From: Hydra vulgaris
Lineage: Eukaryota > Cnidaria > Hydrozoa > Anthoathecata > Hydridae
DNA length: 64,000 nt
NCBI RefSeq assembly: GCF_038396675.1
Contig: NC_088921.1
Location: 47,572,501-47,636,500, forward strand
Reading direction: 5' to 3'
In this document: positions 59,380-64,000 of the stretch, one piece after another
Numbering within the stretch: the first letter of the stretch is position 1
Layout: each line of letters begins with the position of its first letter
The notes under the pieces: model-generated
Databases searched by the model: none
The model's input: the letters and a program-made list of their open reading frames with translations, nothing else
Told to the model about the DNA's origin: nothing
Made by a program: the position numbers and the translations under genes

Positions 59380-59950
59380 AAATAAGGGAAGATTTTTGCT
59401 GTAGTTAAAGTTCACCAGCCATTGAGAGCCCCATTCTGTAGCAGAAGTGAGATCCTTTTCAAGCTCAACTGCCACCTTAAAAGTGAGAACTTAGAAAAGT
59501 TAAAGAAGTGAGAGTGTGAGAACTTAACTTTTGTTAATTTAAGACTCAAAAAGCTTATGATAGTAAGAAGACTAATGGGACGGTAGTAAGATGAGTCAGA
59601 TCGCTCTCCAGAAAACAAAACAATGATAAGCACTTGTTATATATTTTAAAAATTATAAAAAACAGCTCAAGAGAATTCTTCTGCAAGTCTGTAACAAGTA
59701 CGTTGTCCGGACCACAAGCTAGAGTCTAAGCAATGGATCAACCTGTTTGTCGGTTAAATCAGGTAGAACTTGATTAGTGGAACCAAGAGATGAAATTGAT
59801 GAAAAGTTATTCAAACAATTCAGCTTTGTCCGTAGGTGAGGTAACAAAACCTGAGAAATAACAGATTTGCTCTTATTATAGACACTGTTAAAGATTCTCC
59901 ATAAGTCTCTGGAGCCTAATTTTTGAGATAAAATAAAAGATTTTGTTACC
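59380..59950 (-). pseudogene. LINE RT relic
   Basis: Minus-strand frame 59633-59412 contains IVLFSGERSDSSYYRPISLL, the RT block PV-KSG-RSDPSNYRPISLLP. Upstream in broken frames is a segment ending EEFS, which may be the preceding helix. Sequence to the right of 59950 (TTTAAATCAATTTATTTAAATC near 59985) matches the palindrome cluster at 58770. Short and disabled. Confidence 0.55.
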
Positions 59951-60156
59951 TGAGAGTAACGGGCTTTGGTATTAATATAATTTAAATCAATTTATTTAAA
60001 TCAAAACAAACCTGCTGATAAAGTATTCTTAAATTTTTCATAAAATATATTAATTTATTATAAACATACTTAGTTTAGTAATTATTTATCATCCTTTTAA
60101 TTATCTCTCATAAATAAACTTTATAATTTTTTATTAACTATGGTTATCAGACAACA

Positions 60157-60252
60157 CTTAATTTATCATTAACCTAGCTTAAATTATCATTAGGATAGCT
60201 TAACTTATCATTAGTATAGCTTAACTTACCATTAACATAGCTTAACTTTAAT
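60157..60252. repeat. 21-bp tandem repeat, 4.5 copies
   Basis: The unit CTTAACTTATCATTAGTATAG is repeated from 60157, with a partial copy at the end. Confidence 0.85.
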
Positions 60253-60947
60253 TTATATAATTTTATATTTATTTTGAGCAACTACTCGAACTTGAAGTTA
60301 TGTGAGTTAAAGTTAGTGTATTTTAACCTAGCCTGATAACAAAAATGGATCAAGCGTAAAAAAGGTTACAATGTGTAAAAAAGGACAAAATTATTTTAAA
60401 TGTCTTGCAACTCTTTTATTTCTCTATGGCAATTCATCATGCCTCTTGCTGTTATTGTATTTGCGAGAAGACAATTAAGTTGGCAACTGAAAACGCGACT
60501 TAGTTTAGTTTCGAATTGGAGATTGAAAAAATTTCTAAACAATTTAAGGGTGGAAATGAGTTAAAATCTCCTTGTTTAATTACCAGTTACCATTACGGTA
60601 ACTGATTTCCCTCATTTTTATATCAAACTATTATTAATAGTATTAATAAAAACACTGAATTAAATGCAGAGTATATATAAGATTAATTAAAAAATTAAAA
60701 TAATAAAAACACCTAAGATATTATAGAACTGAAAAATTTGTTATTTTACAAACAGTGCTGAATCAGTTTTGATATCAAGCATTTTTCCTATAGGTAACAT
60801 GCTACCAATAGGAAAAATGGTTTAATAGTGAGTGAAATCTGTTGGTAATAAAAAGTGATCTAAAAAAAGAAAGTTAAGAAGTGATATAAAAATTATATAC
60901 CACTTCTTATTATATAAGAAGTGATATACACACACATATAACACACA
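60253..60947. other. AT-rich spacer
   Basis: No gene. A GTTACC-ATTACGGTAAC hairpin is near 60587-60604, and ATTTTTCCTATAGGTA with its inverted copy near 60782-60820. Confidence 0.35.
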
Positions 60948-60991
60948 GAACATTGAGCACTCTATTTGTAAAATATACTAACATAATTAAC

Positions 60992-61260
<269 letters not shown>

Positions 61261-61314
61261 TATATATATATATCATATATTTATATATAACAAAAGTCTG
61301 CAATAATTTTTGCA

Positions 61315-61531
<217 letters not shown>

Positions 61532-61588
61532 TTATTGCTCTGTTCTTTAAGAACATTGAGCACTCTCTTTGTAGAATACACTAACATA

Positions 61589-61696
<108 letters not shown>

Positions 61697-61707
61697 TTAT
61701 ATTATTT

Positions 61708-61940
<233 letters not shown>

Positions 61941-61943
61941 TTA

Positions 61944-62036
<93 letters not shown>

Positions 62037-62056
62037 TTATATTATTTCTTATCTTT

Positions 62057-62700
62057 CTCTTTTAGATTTCTTACTACATACCACTTTTACTAACTATTGT
62101 AATAGCCAAACATTTATAAAAAAATGTTTAATATTAAACATTTTTTTATAAGTGTTCGACGTCAACAAGAGATTTTAACACGTAAATCATGAACGCAATG
62201 TTGTTGTTGAACGACAACAACACTGTTGACAACAGCTAGACTTCAATTAAGGAACTAATTAACGAACTTAAATGAAATGATAAAAATATTATATATAACT
62301 ATATGTGTAACTAAATAAATAACACAAATTTATTTAAACTAACTTAACTTAAACAAGCAGTTAACTACCTTAAACTTTATAATATCTATTTAAACTATAT
62401 CTATGGAACTTTAAGTTAAAGTTCCATAGATATACCGAAATAATCTATCGATAATAATATAAAATATTGCGGGATTATTAGCAAAAAAATGTATCATGAA
62501 AAAACACTTTGTAGATCATAGCATTGTTATCTACACTCCTAACAATAAAAATCGGTTTCGCTAGACTGCCAATTTTATTTAGCAATCATTATTTATTTAA
62601 CAATAATCACATTTTCTCACGTTAAATCGTTTTAGTTTACATATTAAAAATCTACTTTGCATTATCGTATTTGGATTTTAAAAACATTAAAACAGACCAA
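62057..62700. other. AT-rich region with two palindromes
   Basis: 62114-62151 is a perfect 38-bp palindrome. 62394-62432 is a palindrome, except at its centre, of 39 bp. An imperfect ACAACA/TGTTGT cluster is at 62200-62235. No gene. Confidence 0.7.
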
Positions 62701-63005
62701 TCACAAGAATGATCTGGAATATGTACATTAACTGTATGGCGTATAACAAATTAAAACCAAGTTTGTGATGGTGTTTTACTGTTTTGAATTCAGAAAAACT
62801 CCTATGACTGATGGTTGCTAAGGCGTTGTTAGGGAATTTATTTTCAAGTGTCATCTACTAAAATGATATTAAATCAACTTTTATATCATTTTTGAGACTA
62901 ATTTTTTTTTTATATGTTCAAGGAATGGTTATAGAATCAAAATACCCAAAAATCTAAAAATTGATTTTTTTCAAAAAACTTGCTTTTTTTCAGTTGTGTG
63001 CCACC
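62690..63005. mobile_element. Kolobok-type terminus, inverted relative to 38421
   Basis: CTTTTTTTCAGTTGTGTGCC followed by ACC and TTAA (63006-63009) is the inverted form of the terminus at 38421. About 300 bp inside, near 62700-62735, a 35-bp segment (CCAATCA...TGATCTGGAATATG) matches the region at 40963-40997. It is either an internally deleted second copy or the far end of a much larger element. Confidence 0.65.
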
Positions 63006-63234
63006 TTAACGTCACTTAAGTCAAACAGTTCTTGCTTGACATAAATGACGTCATATTTTCTTATTTTTAAAGATTGAATTAGTAACAACTAACTAAAAAT
63101 TATTTAACACATTCAACTCCATAACAAATACAAATAACTATTATACTACAAATAACTATTATAACATAAATAGTTTCATTCTGTACTTATTTATAGTAAG
63201 ATCATAGCGTATTTGGCTTTATTTTGTTGTTTGT
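63006..63234. other. AT-rich spacer
   Basis: No gene recognised. CAAATAACTATTATA is duplicated at 63130-63165. Confidence 0.3.
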
Positions 63235-64000
63235 TTGTTTAAGATTTCTTGCATTTGTTGACTGCAATAAGAAGACTGGAGAAGATATTGCTAAATTAAT
63301 TCTTGAAACGCTACAAAGGTATAATATTTCTATAAAATAGCAATAAACGCTGTTTTGGAATTAAACTTAACGTCAGAAACTCGATCAGATCTTATTAGAA
63401 TAAAAAAATATATGGAATCTTTTGAATGCTTAGTACTGGCAAAAATATGGCACAAAGTTCTTGCAGCTATAAACTACAGAAGTACTGTTTTACAAGCTCG
63501 CAATGCTACAATTGATGTAGAAATAACCAATTTGTCGAGTCTTCTTGTTGAATTAAATACGATAAGAGATAGTTGGGATACTATTCTAAATGAATGTAGA
63601 TTGTTGGGCACATCTTTACAGATAAACATAGAATTTTCGGGGAAAAAATGCACTAAAAGAAAAAAAAAAACACACGAGTTAATAGGGACACCGGCAGAAG
63701 AATTTAGAATTAATGTTTTCAATGGTTTCATGGATAGCATTACTGGAAATATGACAAGAAGATTTAATGCAGCAAAAGAAATAAATTCTTTATTCAATGT
63801 ATTATGGTTGTTCCGTGACTTAAATGATCAAGAAATACAAAGTAAGTGTGAAAAGTTGCAAAAAATGTATGAAAATGATATTGATGATCATCTTAGAGAT
63901 GAAATACAACATTTAAAATCAATTTATGATGCCAATATACAAAATATTTCTCTTCAGCCCGTTGAATTGTTAAATGAAATTAAAAAAAAAAAAACTGGAT
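63235..64000 (+). pseudogene. ZMYM1 / TTF-type hAT transposase relic, cut by window edge
   Basis: The first frame reads FVDCNKKTGEDIAKLILETL then stops. A second frame, open from about 63331 to the window end, reads AVLELNLTSETRSDL, ECLVLAKIWHKVLAAINYRS, VLQARNATIDVEITNLSSLL and FRINVFNGFMDSITGNMTRR. These are landmarks of the TTF-type zinc-finger hAT family to which ZMYM1-like proteins belong (LQARNATLDVE, F---V----D---G-L-RRF). The segment between the frames, which should carry part of the catalytic RNase H fold, is missing. The C-terminal dimerisation domain would lie beyond the right edge. Confidence 0.7.

Overview
The window looks like a piece of an AT-rich, intron-containing animal genome. 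The host genes (U11/U12-65K RNPC3, a TTC23-type TPR protein, fascin) are metazoan. The mixture of L2/CR1-like LINEs, hAT, Kolobok, Tc1, pogo, THAP/P-like, Penelope-like and Sola-like remnants, with long TA microsatellites, resembles a cnidarian such as Hydra. The species is an inference from style, not from a marker gene. There is no bacterial operon, CRISPR array or phage.

Host genes. (1) 1-581 minus: 5' part of RNPC3, a minor-spliceosome U11/U12 snRNP protein, running off the left edge. (2) 9110-9245 plus 18365-19554 plus: a two-exon TTC23-like gene, 441 codons when spliced, with a 9.1 kb intron full of transposon debris. (3) 27096-28732 plus: a complete two-exon fascin, 495 codons, the actin-bundling beta-trefoil protein. 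(4) 44586-49126 plus: a multi-exon, apparently open gene of the HMGXB3 / KDZ-transposase-related, cysteine-cluster class. At least its first exon is not resolved; a candidate lies at 42557-42943. It could be a domesticated transposase gene or an element.

Mobile DNA, left to right. 779-4335 is a DNA transposon with terminal inverted repeats, a 4-bp target duplication and a three-exon broken transposase. 4375-4880 holds two inverted tRNA-derived SINE copies. 6110-6970 is a LINE relic. 7371-8460 is a hAT-like non-autonomous element made of palindromic repeats, with a SINE nested in it. The TTC23 intron carries a Tc1 relic, a short hAT element with an 8-bp duplication, a further TIR element, a tRNA-like SINE head, an unrecognised ORF relic and a LINE relic. 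19.7-26.4 kb has Penelope-like, THAP/P-like, two LINE and one further transposase relic plus TA arrays. 29.6-31.6 kb is a broken LINE. 37.2-38.4 kb has SINEs and a LINE relic. 38421 starts a Kolobok-type element with an intact 594-codon transposase on the minus strand (38984-40768). Its only matching inverted terminus in the window is at 63005, 24.6 kb away. 50-62 kb is mostly miniature inverted-repeat elements, a pogo relic, a LINE relic and TA microsatellites. 63250-64000 is the start of a ZMYM1/TTF-type hAT transposase relic running off the right edge.

The host genes show no sign of acting together. The window is best read as ordinary host genes separated by layered transposon insertions. 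The items most worth follow-up are the HMGXB3/KDZ-like gene, the Kolobok element and its distant inverted end, the 4-bp-TSD element, and several small fold-back elements. All calls were made by eye from translation and pattern matching; no database search was run.
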